A stretch of 64,000 nt of DNA, from positions 61,429,253-61,493,252 of the forward strand of contig CM065297.1 in assembly GCA_032871835.1 (NCBI GenBank), read 5' to 3'. The notes under the pieces were generated by a model. That model did no database searches and was not told where the DNA came from. It was given only the letters and a program-made list of their open reading frames with translations. Below, piece by piece: positions 11,033-22,484 of this stretch (position 1 is the first letter of the stretch; the number at the start of each line of letters is the position of its first letter). The DNA comes from Dipteronia dyeriana (taxonomy: Eukaryota; Streptophyta; Magnoliopsida; Sapindales; Sapindaceae). A program made the translations under genes and the position numbers.

Positions 11033-13040
11033 TGATAAATGCTTTTTGCGTCGATAAGAAATTGCGTATCAAAAGAATATTATAAAAAGTCCTACGTAAT
11101 GTGCTCCAAATTTTTAAAAACTAGTAAAGTGGTAAGTGAGGGTATCGTTTCTCGTTTCTCGTCCACAGGGAGGTGTTATCCATCAATCGTTTCTCATTTT
11201 AGTGATTATTGAAAGCAATGTAAATAAAACATGGAAAGGATGAGAGTGGTGTGTGTGAAGTTTAAAATGTTGGTTTTGTGCGTGAGAGAACAAAGAAACA
11301 AATAAAGAAAAGATAAGAGAATATGGATGGGTGAGAATGGTAATAAAAGTGATAAATATAAAATGATGGATATGAGATATGCAAGAGAATGGATACATAT
11401 GGTACTCATGACAACCCAAAACATTTGCGCCACCTAAAATAACTAACCACAAAGACACTCCAAAATTGGGTTCAACCTAGCATTAAGTACAACCTCTAAA
11501 TATAGAAATGGGGGAGTCGACTAGTCCTATAACGCTACTCACCAAGATATATCATATAAACAACTACAAGGACCAAATTTAAGCACAGATATAAGAAAAT
11601 ATGATTGACCACAGATCGCTACTCACCGAGATGTATCATGCGAGCAACTACCAATGGAAGCACTAAGCATAAATGGACCCTCAACCACTGCTCATCGAGA
11701 TGTATCGTATGATCAATAGCCAAGAGTCACGATCTAAATGCTACTCACGGAGTTGTATCATGCGAGCAACACTCAAGGATTGCATAAGCATGTAAGCTTA
11801 TAGAACCGAAACACACAAATGCAGATGTAAGCTATTCATGAATTCCACCCAAACAAACAAAAGCACTTAAGCCAATCCAAAACAGTCATTTCAAATAATC
11901 CATCAACATATAAGCAATCATGGGATGCTTAATTAATCTACTCCTATATTACAATAATCAACTCCTAATCCCAATCATAAACACACATCAGTTTCTACCC
12001 TACATGCCATGAATGTTAAGACAATAGCTAACCCTAAACATGCCTTAAGAGTTGGGTTATCAATCCAGCTCAATACAAGCCCAGAAGCAATCAAGTGTAG
12101 ATTAAATGGGACAATAAAAGAATAAATCATATACAAGTCAATTAAATAAATGGAGCTAATATTTGGGTTTACATATTTCCCAAATGAGGATATAACATCA
12201 ATGAATAAAATAACAAAAGAAGAGTAAATAAAAGAAACCAAAGGTTGTCAATCCTGGATCTCTAGGCTCGAAGAAGGGACCAAATGTCATCTCGGGTCTC
12301 CAAGCTTCATTGAAACTCCCCCTCCTCATAGACAAGATATGGTGCTCTTTCCTCTTGAAACTCTTCCATAGATGGGTGGTTGAATGTAGAAGGTGATGAT
12401 GAGGAGGAATCCATGGAGGAAAAACCTCCATGGATGCCTTTGGAAGCTCCTCTCTCTCTTAATTTGTGATGTGTGGACTAAAGGATGAATAAAAGATTAA
12501 AGGATTTTTTGAATGAAAGATATTGGGTCTTGTGGAAAAAGTGATGTATTTATACGCTTCGGAGGTTAGGGTATGATTTGGGATTTACCTCTCTAGAAAT
12601 AGCTGATTTTCTTCCCCAAGAGTTGGTCCCATTATATTCATAACTCTTAGTGCACGACCAAATGCTCTGGTGGTTACCCGCGTAGAACTCTTGCATTTCT
12701 ACACAATAGTCACTAAAATAGGCATAATTCCCTCTAGAAATCTCGAAATCGTACTCTCTAAAAACCGTTGAAAACTAGACTTCCGGGGATTTTTAAATAT
12801 ATATAGAAGGAAACATGTATCAATCCGAGGAGAGAGATATGACTCTTCAAAGTTGGATGTGCTGCACAAGCTTTTCTTACAATTTTTAGCCCTTTACCAT
12901 CCAAATCTTAGTTTTTTTCCTGAAAATACATTGAATGCCTGAAATGACAAGAATATAGCCATTAGACACCAAAATGTGCCTGAAAACAAGATAAAGGATA
13001 TGGAATTGAGGGTCAAAATATATGACAATTTTGGTAATCA
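11033..13040 (-). repeat. G2 5' LTR (right copy)
   Basis: Begins TGATAAATGC and ends GGTAATCA; pairs with 5886-7867. The right terminus lacks a couple of bases compared with the left LTR (GGTAATCA against GGCATGATCA). It differs from the left LTR by many substitutions and small indels, including an extra TTTCTCG repeat near 11149-11160, so the insertion is not recent. A TATA box lies at about 12546-12555 on the minus strand. Confidence 0.9.
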
Positions 13041-13045
13041 ACGTC
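13041..13045. repeat. Target-site duplication of G2, right copy (ACGTC)
   Basis: Identical to 5881-5885 and directly abutting the right end of G2. Confidence 0.9.
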
Positions 13046-14700
13046 TTCAAGAAAGTCGAAGTACTTGTACCTATTCCTCATATCTACCAAAGTGTTCATG
13101 GGTGTTGGCTTTTAGTGTAGCCCTTTTTTTCCCGAATGGTGATGTAGATTGTCTAGCAGGACATATTCAAAGGGGTATAGTGATCGTATCCCCTCCCATC
13201 TTGTGTTACAAGGGCTATAGTCCTTGGAGGAGTTCGTCTTATCAGGCACAACTCTTGTCGAGATTTGGAAGGGAGAGAGTGATACGTCGATCTATTAGGG
13301 GGTTTATTTTTGTTTTTCTGAGCTAGCACAGGGTCTGGGAGCTTTCTTTTTCTGGCACTTCGCCATTCTCATATCTCATGCTCCATTTTGACCTTGAGAT
13401 GTTCATCAATCTCAACCTGCTTGAGGGCCCGATCATAGGCCTCTTGGTAGGTCTCCAGAGGTTGCTTGGCAAAGGATCGAAAAAGCTTGCTCGCCCACAG
13501 GTTTCGCTAAAAGTTAGCGAGGGTCTTCTTCTCGATGAAGTTTTCCATCTATATGAATTCTTTATGAGAATATTTCACAAACGACCAGAGTGTTTCACCT
13601 CGCTCATGGACCACATAATAAGGGTGTATAGGATCCTTTGGACGCTGTTTGACCCCATGGAATTATGAACAGAAAATAGTTGATAGATTTGTTAATGAAT
13701 CCACGCTACCAGCAGGCAACCGCCTGAACCAAGTCTTTACGTAATCAGTCAGGGTGGTAGGAAAGATTCTACACATGGTAGCCCTGGTGGTATTCAGGAC
13801 TACCATTTACTGGAAAAAGCTCTCCAGGTGGCTCAAGAGGTCCTTTGTTTTAGAGAATTTTTCTATCAGTATTTTGAATTTCGGTGGGGGATTATCCTCC
13901 CGGATCCTTCTGGTGAAGGGAGCGTTCAATTCGCTCAAAGAATCCTTCTTGGTCTCCTTGTGTTTTCCCTTCTTAATCTACTGGATCTCTTTCTGCAGCT
14001 ATGACAACTGATCCCTCATGCGCTTGTTCCCGGGTTTCTTTGAGTTAACCTAAAACTCCTCACTATTGTATTTCTCTGATGAACTAGCGACTTTGACTCG
14101 ATATTTTTCATGAATGGGATCCGAACAGGATCCAAACGAGGCTTTGATGGCTACCTTCTCCTCTAGCCTAGGTTTCATTCTTGTAGGCTACTGGTGAGGG
14201 GCTTCTCGCTGTTCTTGAGGTAAGGCATCTACTGCAGATTTGTCTGTCCTAGGTTGATACCTTAAAGGCTTTCCTGTTATTGGGGGCATAAGTCCTACCC
14301 TATCTCGGATAGAAGGTTGGGTACCTGCCTTATCATGGGTTGTTCCTGGTAAGGAGGGTCCGAGCCTATCAAATAAGGGATGCCTGGGTTCGTTTCTCCT
14401 CATCTCTCCCTAAGTTGGGATTTACAGGCTGGGTCTTTATGCCCTCAGCGAGCAGGTGATGGTGGACGTTCTCTATGAAGGTTGCAGCTTGTTGGTCAAG
14501 CAAGGCCTGACATATAACAGGGGGGGCCTGAAGCTCACTGTTGGGCTGGAGCTTGGTTATGAAGCCTGGATTTTCTATTTTTCTTTAGGGCCTTTTGTGT
14601 TGAAGCAATAAATGGTTGTCCGAAACCTTTGGTTGTCCATGGGAAGAGCGGATCCTTATTGTTCCAGTAAAACAACAAACACGTGAACTTTTCATATTTC
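13046..14700 (-). pseudogene. T1 gag (Tat type), main part, degenerate
   Basis: Gag forms the cytoplasmic particle that packages element RNA. On the minus strand, in frames interrupted by stops, the typical Tat Gag order can be read: a charged N-terminus (about 14188-14403), PFTRRIRE, then MCRIFPTTL, VKTWFRRLPAGSVDSL (about 13690-13760), FVKYSHKEF, and LFRSFAKQPLETYQEAYDRA near 13430-13500. These match the retrotransposon Gag core (Retrotrans_gag family). The C-terminal Cys/His region is cut by G2 at 13045 and continues at 5885. At least six stops or frameshifts are visible, so it is inactive. Confidence 0.8.
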
Positions 14701-14714
14701 GAGTGTGGGTTTTT

Positions 14715-14732
14715 TCCCACAGACGACATCAA
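14715..14732 (-). other. T1 primer-binding site (decayed)
   Basis: Minus strand GATGTCGTCTGTGGGAAA lies 4 bp from the 5' LTR. It is close to the TGGCGCCGTCTGTGGGAA site usual for Tat elements. The changed bases are mostly at or beside CpG, as expected from methylation decay. Confidence 0.7.
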
Positions 14733-14736
14733 AAAA

Positions 14737-15919
14737 TGTTAACCGAAAATCAACTCTGGGTGAGGAATTTTAGTTAACACCCTTAAGACTATTATCTCGG
14801 AGGTCATGGTTGGGAATGGTACACTCAGTACTATGTTTATATGTTTGATAGCGAATATGATAGTGAAATGATAGCTCAAATTATCAAGACACACAAGGGA
14901 AAATGATACTATTTTATTATTGGATCATACGATGTACATAGAAATCATTCAAATACTCTTAGTTTCTCTTGGGTAGAACGGAGGTGGTGGCTTTGTGCCT
15001 GTCAAGAAGTAGATAACAACTATAACCGTGTTCTGCGAACAGAAATTAGGCCAAAGTCAGATGGCTTACTGTCTGTCTCCTGTTATATCTCTCCCTTACT
15101 TCGTGCATGCTTGGGCATATTTATGCATAGTACAACTAGGTTAAACTCGTGATCCTCCAGCCATTATTTTCAGAATCAAATCCCTCCTTATCGGGTGAGA
15201 TTTTCCGTTTGAATGTCAATGACTCTAGCTTAATGACGGAATCGAGAATATCTTGGATATAGATAAGTTTGTTTCCTCTTTTGACTCAATCACTTGCCCT
15301 ACACGTGCGTAGTGTTTCAATGCAAATTGAAGAGTGAAGGCGATCCTATATACTACCCTGGTAAAACATATCATGTAGGTTACCGAATTTCATTTTTTTG
15401 AAGGGTGAGGTATATCCATTTTATTGGCTTGGTATCAGGGGCTTAATCTGACCTTTTTGAGATCCCTTTTGGAGCTTAAAGTGACCATGTTAGTGCCTTT
15501 TAGTTATGACGAAGCTTTTACGAGCTTCCTCCTACCTAATTAGATAGAGTTGCTTCTTCCCTCGACGAGATAGAGTGATACTGTAGTACTAGCTTGATGC
15601 CTTATAGGTCTCTCTCTGTGTTTGGAGAGGATGACGGGCTTCTGGGAGGTCACGAGGTAATTTTAACCTCGGGGAGCCTAGGTCGCCTAGTGTTGGTCTT
15701 GCCTTGGGTTTATATTTCGATGTAAGAAGCTCGATCTGATCATGTTGAGCTTCTCTTAGGGTGTTTCTAGGGCTTACCGACCTTTCCTTGCTTTTACGGG
15801 GTCCCTTAATAGCTTGACCCCGGAAACCTCTGTACCATATCAAGTAATCTCGGATTTTAACCCTAGCTAGGAGAGTGAAAATTTTACCTTTGGTCCCTAA
15901 CCAAATTTGGCTATTAACA
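14737..15919 (-). repeat. T1 5' LTR (Tat, 1.18 kb type)
   Basis: 1183 bp from TGTTAACCG to CTATTAACA, so its ends form the inverted repeat TGTTAA/TTAACA. It is related along its length to the LTR at 47958-49139, which has practically the same size. A TATA-like site on the minus strand is at 15114-15127. It directly follows gag and the primer site, confirming it as the 5' LTR of T1. Right of it is 148 bp of unrelated AT-rich DNA. Confidence 0.85.
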
Positions 15920-16067
15920 AATATTTTAAGTCTTTCATTAATATTGGGTGCACAAATGACACTCATTAATCCGATTGTTGAAGTAAATATTAGGATCATT
16001 CATGTAGTGCTTGTTCTCGGTAGATCCCGACACATCCCCTAAAATGTTTGTTGTCATATTTAATAAT
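15920..16067. other. Spacer between two Tat LTRs, no gene
   Basis: 148 bp of AT-rich sequence with no coding signal, probably the older DNA into which T1 and the solo LTR inserted. It continues, after the solo LTR, at 18134-18215, where the base composition is similar. Confidence 0.5.
16063..16067. repeat. Target-site duplication of solo LTR L2, left copy (ATAAT)
   Basis: ATAAT immediately before the LTR start TGTTAACGG, repeated at 18129-18133 after the LTR end. The surrounding DNA is AT-rich, so a chance match is somewhat more likely than usual. Confidence 0.7.
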
Positions 16068-17072
16068 TGTTAACGGAAAATTCGCTCAAGGTGAGGAATT
16101 ACAGCTAACACCCTCGAGACCACTACCACGGAGATGGTGGTCGGGGTTGGTACCATTGGTACCTCGGTGATCTTGTATGAATATAGAGTATGGAGTGGTA
16201 GGTAGGAGAGGAGTCATCCCACATTCCGGGCATCATGGTAGGTAGGAGATGAGTCATCCCATTCATCAGGCTTCGTGGTAGGTAGGAAACGAAGGGAGCT
16301 CGAGGTTCCCTTACTGGTATGAAGGGGTTGATCTTGGTCCTGGTCGTGGTCCTCGGTCAGGGTCAGATCCCGTCATGGTACCTGAAGCCCGGTTCTTGAG
16401 CCCGATTCCTTTCTATAATTCCCCGATCTATATAGCAAGTAAGGAATGGGGCTTATCTAACTCCAGTGTCGGATAGCTCGATTGCTTCCATAGAGATGAT
16501 ACAGGAGAGCTCGTCGACTTCCTTTAAGCTGGTCTGGGTGGTTTCTCCTCATCTTGATGTGCGACTTTGGCATATAGATGGGAAGATAAAGGTGCTAGGT
16601 CCAGCGAGGTAGGAATCTAAATCCAGTTCCCTAGATTTTTGTTGAAGTTTACCGATCTCATATAAGAAGGATTAGAGAGCTAGAACCAATGGGATTGGTA
16701 CCAAGCCCGTATACACACATGCATAATACAGTAGATAATATGAAAAACACAAGTCTTTTGTGGAGAGAGGTGGACTGACCAAGGGGGAAAAAGCATCATG
16801 AATGATCATATGATGAAAAACCCCAAGGCAGTATCCAATGGAAGGAGGAATACCCTTTCTTATGTATATATCACAGATGCTCCGGGGAGCTTACAAAAAT
16901 GGAGAAATAATACCACCATGGTGCTCCGGAGAGATTACAACAATGATCGAGTGTTAACAGATACCAGCATATTCCTGGTAAAGGTACACGTACAATGACG
17001 ATCTAGAGAGAACTTTAAACGAAGCATATGTCTTCTGAGATATCCCCTTCCTCCAATGAGATGAGTTTACCA

Positions 17073-17086
17073 GTGTATTTATACAT
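17073..17086 (-). promoter_or_regulatory. TATA box of solo LTR L2
   Basis: Minus strand ATGTATAAATACAC. The same block recurs at 22471-22484 in the T2 LTR, with related sites at 15114-15127 and 48313-48326. The repeat array at 17336-17580 lies 250-500 bp upstream of it on the minus strand. Confidence 0.6.
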
Positions 17087-17335
17087 GGTGACTACCTTGG
17101 CGTGCAAGTCCATGACTCTTGAATTTGTATTATTTTCCATATTGAATACGATTCTTCATTTAATATAGTTGATATGGTTGTAGCTAATATCTTGGAGAAT
17201 ATATGTTTGCTTCCCCTTCAGACTCCTCATTCCTTGATAGGCGGGATTTTCTGTTGTAGTTGACCCCCAATAATTGGTTGTGAAGGATATTATGGAGGCA
17301 AAGGTATTTGTTTCCTTTTTGGACTCTTTTACTAA

Positions 17336-17580
17336 TGGTGGCCATTAAAGATTTGAATATTCTCTTATTAATGGCGTTGATCATGTCATTAATAGGGTTG
17401 ACTTCCTCCATTAATATAGTTGACCTCATTAATAGGGTTGACTATCTCCATTAATACGATTGACTACCTCAATAAATACGGTTTGACCTTATTAATAGGG
17501 TTAACTACCTCCATTAATACGGTTTAACCTCATTAATAAGGCTGATTACCTTCATTAATACGGTTTGACCTCATTAATGG
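17336..17580. repeat. Tandem TTAATA/TTGAC repeats in LTR L2 (W-box-like array)
   Basis: A degenerate repeat of about 20-23 bp, alternating CATTAATA(G/C)GGTTGAC(C/T) blocks. TTGAC followed by a pyrimidine, the core of the W-box bound by WRKY factors, occurs at 17398, 17420, 17438, 17460, 17483 and 17565. Further decayed units read TTAAC or TGATT. A homologous array is at 24908-25085 in the T2 LTR. Confidence 0.75.
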
Positions 17581-18128
17581 TATCGTAAGTGTCATGAAGG
17601 TCAACTCTTTCTTCCTATGCTGTTTGAAGGAGAGCTCTGGTTTCATATGTCACTTTAGAGAGGTACTTCATTAGGTTACCTAAGGTGACGCATGATATTT
17701 CTTGAGGGTGAGGTACCCCAGGTTCCAGTATACTGGCGGGGTCCATAGGGGACCTCTCGATTGTTATGGAGCTAGATCGATCTTTCTGGTCTTCCCATGG
17801 AGCTTGTGCTAACAATTCTAGGGGCAAAATATCCTATAGGGTTCCAACCTTATATATGGGAGCTTGGTTTAGCTATGCGCAGCTTTAACATGGAGCTCGA
17901 CCTAATTATGCAGAATTCCTGGCGGGGTAGCGGGCTTTAATTGGAGAGCCTGAATGCATGCAAGGTGTTTGAGAAGGTGTGCCTTACCATGCTTCTGCGG
18001 GGTTGTAAGGTATCTCAACCTAGAGGACCTCGATACCTCGCTACGTAGACCCCGAATTCGGACCCCTACTTGAAGGCTGGGAGGTGGAAAATTCTTCTTT
18101 GATCCCCAGCCAAATTTTGCTATTAACA

Positions 18129-18215
18129 ATAATATAATTATTATTACTGTTCACCCTCTTCAATCCCTCAATTATTATAATATTATTAAAAAAACGATTA
18201 TATTAATAATAAAGT
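18129..18215. other. Spacer between solo LTR L2 and T2
   Basis: AT-rich, with ATAAT at 18129-18133 as the right duplication of L2. No coding content. It is presumably the continuation of the spacer at 15920-16067. Confidence 0.5.
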
Positions 18216-18904
18216 TATTAACCAAAAATTTGATCAAGGTGAGAAATATCGATCAACACCCTTAACCCACTACCCCGGAAGGCTGCGGGGCATAGGTTCC
18301 TCGTACCTTAGTGATCTTGTATGAATATAAAGGATGATACGGTAGGTGAGAGACAAGTCATCCTGCCCATTGGGCTTCGTGCATATAGAGAAGATACGGG
18401 GAGCTCGAGTTTCCCTTGCTAGTGTAAAGTGGGGTTGATCATGGTCCCAGGTTCTTGGTCCAGGTCTCTTGTCTCGGTCTCAATCTCGGTTCTGGTACTC
18501 GATCTCCTCTATAGATGTTCTCGATCCAAATAGTATGGAATGAGGTAGGATTAGTGCTCTAGGATGATATAGATGCGTTTGTGGAAGACTGGACCACCCG
18601 GTAGAGGTTCTCTACCTCTAGGTTCTTTCGGTCAAGGTCGAAACCCATCTTAGTACCCGAAGCTCGATCTTGGACCCCTGTTTCTTCCTGTAGTTCCCCG
18701 ACCTATACGGCCACTAAGGAGGGGGGCTTGTATGGCTTCAATGTCGGATCCTTGTTTGCTCCCATAGAGAGGGCAAAGAAGATCTCATCGACTCCATTTG
18801 GATGGGTTTGGAAAGTTTCTCGCCATCATGATATGCGACTTTGGCATGTAGATGAGAGGATAAGAGCACTAAGTCTAACGGGGTAGGAATCTATATCATG
18901 CACA
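18216..18904 (-). repeat. T2 3' LTR, first part
   Basis: Starts TATTAACCAAAAAT (the usual TGTTAACCGAAAAT with G to A changes). It is closely related to 47001-47680 and, more loosely, to 16068-16650. It is cut at 18904 by the copia element C2 and resumes at 22007. Confidence 0.8.
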
Positions 18905-21110
18905 TATAGGGAAAAAACTGTTCAAACGCAACAGAAGCGTGAGAAAAAAAAATTAGGGTTTGCGTATAAATAAAAATTTACCCTTTTAATAACAAGAACC
19001 TTAACCCTAGATTAATTAGTGTATATAAAAAGTATCGTACCTTTTTTTTCATGACGATTGAACTAGCGTCGAATTGAATCCACAAGATCTTCCAATCCAA
19101 TCACGAACGTGAATCACCTAGGAGTGTGGGCTTTTTTCTTTAAATTGTATACATGAGGATGGAAACAAACAAAATCTTCTTCTTTGTTAGTCACAATAAT
19201 CTTCCAAGAGAAAAACCAAAAACGTCCGGTCACTTTTGAATTATCAATCAATTTAATTGAAACTCGCGTGAACATTGATTCGATGTTGTACACAAAACCC
19301 TTTTGATGCAAAGGATACTAGTGTACTAACGAAAACAAAAATGTTCCCTCTTTTCTCTATGCTTGGCTGAATTCTTCACACAATGAGTTGGACGTAGTTT
19401 TTTTTTTAACAATAAAAAACAAATAAAAAACAACTTTTCACACCAAAAACTCATGCTTGGTCGAAATTTACAAGTATATATATATAGGAGACCAAATCCT
19501 CTCCTAAAAAGGATTTACTTGGTGGTTAAGAATCTTATCCTTAGGTGGATTTACTTGGTGGTTAAGAATCCTTTTCCAAAAGGAATTCTTTCCTACACCA
19601 AGACTCATAATCCAACTCAATAGTGTATTTGTAACCATATTAAAGACTTCCTAATTTTATTAGATAAATAATTCTTTTTATATATCCACTTATCAAACAT
19701 AGTCTTTAATATTAATTATACTACCAAAAATATTATAATATAAGGAGACCATCTCCTAATAGAAATTGATTTTGACTTTTAATTAAATAATTAATTAATC
19801 ACCAAATTAATTAATTTCCATGTAATTAAATAATAATATAATATAATATAATTAAGATATTCTAAATAGCCTTGCCGCCCAACACATATATTTGAGCCAA
19901 TCTATTATTTTTCTTATTTTATTTAATCCATTTGACCTTTATAAAAAGTCTACATGTGAACTAGACCCATTCTTACAAAAAGAAACAAGTCCACATACGT
20001 CAATACAATTCTAGATGGACCCCTAAATTGGTCTGGTGGAATATATCAAGTGATCCATGCAAGTTCGTGTGGATTGGGGATCTTGGCGGACTATCTAAAT
20101 TTAAGCTCTAATAGACACAACCCAATCACAATCAACAAATGATTCACTTAGGTCCGATCTATTTAATTTTAGTTCATTCCACTAAAGAACTAAAATTAAA
20201 CTCTTAAATAAAGATAGAATATGTTAATGTTACTCATTCATACCCTAGACAACCTTATTGGAGAAAGTCTATCCTCGTGAAGAATACCAGTAACCGCCAA
20301 GAGCTCATAGACCGCTTATAGCTCTCCAAGTTACCATATTTACTTATATGACTACATTTTAAACTTGGATATTTTGACTTGTCCATAAGCCATGTTTCAA
20401 TAGACACTATTAAAAACTTAACGTTAAGATTTAATATCCAATACCTCAAAACATCCATATGATGGTATTCTACTATCATTATATAAATGGAGCCACGATG
20501 TCCATATCTATAAATGAAGTCCTCTATCGATTAACAAATGAATAACACCAAACTATCGAGGATAGGCTATGCTATATAATCGTACTTATTGATAGCTCAA
20601 ATGATAACACTTGCAACCATATGTCCTTCATTTATCTCAGGATTGAGATAGACTCTCTGATTGTCTTCAAATGAAAAACTTTTATCTATTGACGGTTCTA
20701 GATAAAGTACTTCATTGTGATCCTATTCAATGCACCCAGTGCACTAGATTCTTTTACCCAAAGACACCACACTTTGATGATTTTAGACTCATCATAACAC
20801 ATTTGATCCCACTCAAATGCTCGCAAAAGAATCTACAAATTTGATAAGATAAAGGCGCCCAACCTTTTATCTTAAGTTGTGAATGTTATTCAAGACTAAC
20901 TAAGGAATTGTGTCTACCTCATAAATATCTAGATTTATGAACAATTCTTCTTTTCTCATTGTCTTTTGACCTTATGATTATTTACTTTTGACAATTATAA
21001 TCATTATACTATAAATGCTATAAGATTTGTTAAAATAGAAATCACTTTATTAGTATGAAAAGATTGTCAAATACGTTACTATACTCTTTCTATCGAGCAT
21101 AATCCTAACA
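18905..21110 (-). repeat. Copia family C 3' LTR, full-length reference copy in window
   Basis: 2206 bp. The left end TATAGGGAAA corresponds to TGTAGGGAAA at 63422, and the right end is CCTAACA (21104-21110). On the minus strand it is preceded by a purine-rich tract (AAGTGGGAGA). It aligns with 1-1629 (right part) and 63422-64000 (left part). A TA-rich stretch at 19476-19488 may hold the TATA box. It contains no gene. Confidence 0.9.
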
Positions 21111-21122
21111 ATCTCCCACTTG
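21111..21122 (-). other. Copia C2 polypurine tract
   Basis: Minus strand CAAGTGGGAGAT immediately before the 3' LTR start TGTTAGGA, the expected place and composition for the plus-strand primer. Confidence 0.75.
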
Positions 21123-21140
21123 CTCTATAGCAAATGTGTC

Positions 21141-21784
21141 ATATTTCTCATCCCTATGTTCTCTAGCTGCCTATCAAAACTTTTTTGTGGAAGAGCCTTT
21201 GTTTTTCTGCTGATGCGATCTTTGTAATCGTCACGTCACCCCTATGCACAATTTTCCTTAAAAGGTGATACTTTCTTTCAATGTGTTTCCCTTTCTTATG
21301 ACTTCCTGGTTCCCTCGAATTAGCCACTGCACCACAATTGTCACAATAGATAGTGATCTGCTTATTCTCATCAGGAACCACTTCCAAGTCAATCAAGAAT
21401 TGGCGGAGCTAGACATCCTTGCATGCTAAAACATACTCGGCTTCCATGGTGGAATCGGCAATACAAGATTGCTTGATACTCCTCCATATAACTGCCCATC
21501 CTCCAATAGTAAACACAGATCCTGATATGGATCTCCAAGAGTCAAAATCTGACTGAAAATCAGAATCTGTATACCCAACGGGAATCAAATTCCCTCTAGA
21601 GTGTACAAGCATATAATCTCTCGTTCTCATAAGGTACTTGAAAATATGTTTGACTGCCGTCCAGTGATCAGGACCAGGTTTCGATTGAAATCTGCTAAAT
21701 ATGCCCACAGCAAAACAAATATATGGTCTAGTACAGAGCACTACATACATGAGACTTCCAACTGCCGATGCATATGGAACCCTA
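21141..21784 (-). pseudogene. Copia C2 reverse transcriptase end and RNase H
   Basis: On the minus strand 21409-21750 and 21163-21396 read as the C-terminus of a Ty1/copia polyprotein. Recognisable parts: SLMYVVLCTRPYICFAVG (canonical RPDI changed to RPYI), HWTAVKHIFKYLMRTRDYML, YTDSDFQSD with the first RNase H Asp, STMEAEYV with the Glu, and ITIYCDNCGAVANS with the next Asp, then KHIERKYHLLR. A stop separates the two frames at about 21400 and the last tail is frameshifted. Only about 200 codons survive; the fragment cannot act. Confidence 0.9.
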
Positions 21785-22006
21785 ACTAAAGAATTATGTC
21801 TACCTCATACATATATAGATGTATGAACAATTCTTCTTTTCTCATTGTCTTTTGACCTTATGATTAATTATTATAATTTTCTTCTAACAATTATAATAAT
21901 TAAACTATAAATGCTATAAGATTTGTGAAAATAGAAATCCCTTTATTAATATGAAAAGATTGTCAAATACATTATTATACTCTTGCTATCGAGCATAATC
22001 CTAACA
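21785..22006 (-). repeat. Copia C2 truncated 5' LTR
   Basis: 222 bp matching 20895-21110, ending in the same CCTAACA terminus at 22006. The junction at about 21784 joins this LTR start directly to the reverse-transcriptase fragment, the mark of a large internal deletion. Confidence 0.85.
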
Positions 22007-22161
22007 GAACATACATACATGCATAATATAGGAGATAAATAGAAGAAAGACAAGTCATATGTAGAGGAAGGTGGATTGATCAAGGGGGATAAAGCATCAC
22101 GAATGATAACATGCTAAAAAACCTCAAGGTAGTATCCAGAGTAAAGAGAAAGACCCTTCCC

Positions 22162-22190
22162 TGTATATATATATATATATATATATATAT
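22162..22190. repeat. (TA)n microsatellite in T2 LTR
   Basis: About 14 TA dinucleotides. The corresponding place in the 5' LTR (47948-47957) is where that LTR is broken and joined to another LTR. Confidence 0.85.
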
Positions 22191-22470
22191 CAAGTGATGC
22201 TCCGACGAGCTTACAGATGGTAAAGTATTACAACGTATATGCTCCAGAGAGATTACAGTAGTAAAAGAAACTTAGCCAATCCCCTTATGTTTCTGGGTGA
22301 GGTAATACAAGTTAATGAGATGATACCACAATGATGATGTAGGGAGAACTTAGACGAAGCATGTTAATGAGATGATACCACAATTGGCTTGTCGATTTCT
22401 CCATTAAAGATGAGATTTTTAGTTTGGTCTCGAATTAAGCATCGAATGTCCATTTAATGTTCTTTTACAG

Positions 22471-22484
22471 GTGTATTTATACAT
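22471..22484 (-). promoter_or_regulatory. TATA box of T2 3' LTR
   Basis: Minus strand ATGTATAAATACAC, the same 14-bp block as in the solo LTR L2 at 17073-17086. It is a likely core promoter of this LTR family. Confidence 0.6.

Larger units (their letters stand above)
5886..13040 (-). mobile_element. Non-coding gypsy-type LTR retrotransposon G2 (LARD-like), complete, inserted in T1 gag
   Basis: A complete 7155-bp element with two LTRs of about 2.0 kb (5886-7867 and 11033-13040) that begin TGAT and end ATCA, flanked by ACGTC on both sides. A primer site resembling the complement of tRNA-Asp lies beside the right LTR and a polypurine tract beside the left one, so it is oriented on the minus strand. 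The 3.2 kb between the LTRs has no recognisable gag or pol, only short chance frames, so it would need proteins supplied in trans by an autonomous gypsy element. The size fits large retrotransposon derivatives (LARDs). Confidence 0.9.
1630..15919 (-). mobile_element. Ty3/gypsy retrotransposon T1, Tat lineage, 3' end missing, interrupted by G2
   Basis: Read on the minus strand the order is 5' LTR (14737-15919), primer-binding site, gag, protease, reverse transcriptase, RNase H, a second RNase H, then integrase. Two RNase H domains between reverse transcriptase and integrase is the known signature of the Tat lineage (Retand/Ogre/TatI-III). The 3' LTR is not in the window, because a copia LTR abuts the integrase region at 1629/1630. 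Gag is split by the 7155-bp element G2 with a perfect 5-bp duplication. Every domain has stops or frameshifts, so this is a dead copy. The lineage call is firm; a finer family name is not possible here. Confidence 0.85.
16068..18128 (-). repeat. Solo Tat LTR L2 (2.06 kb type)
   Basis: Runs from TGTTAACGG to GCTATTAACA with ATAAT on both sides and no internal sequence attached, which is the product of recombination between the two LTRs of one element. It belongs to the longer LTR subtype shared with T2 (18216-25741 and 47001-47957). It contains a run of TTAATA/TTGAC repeats (17336-17580) and a TATA box (17073-17086, minus). The opposed short LTR type (T1) shares only its ends and part of the body. 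Confidence 0.8.
18905..22006 (-). mobile_element. Copia element C2, internal-deletion derivative (3.1 kb)
   Basis: A family C copia element on the minus strand reduced to three parts: a 222-bp start of the 5' LTR (21785-22006), a fragment holding the end of reverse transcriptase and RNase H (21111-21784), and a full 3' LTR (18905-21110). The host gypsy LTR resumes exactly on both sides. Flanking pentamers are GCACA (18900-18904) and GAACA (22007-22011), a target duplication with one change. Primer site, gag, protease, integrase and most of reverse transcriptase are deleted. Confidence 0.85.
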
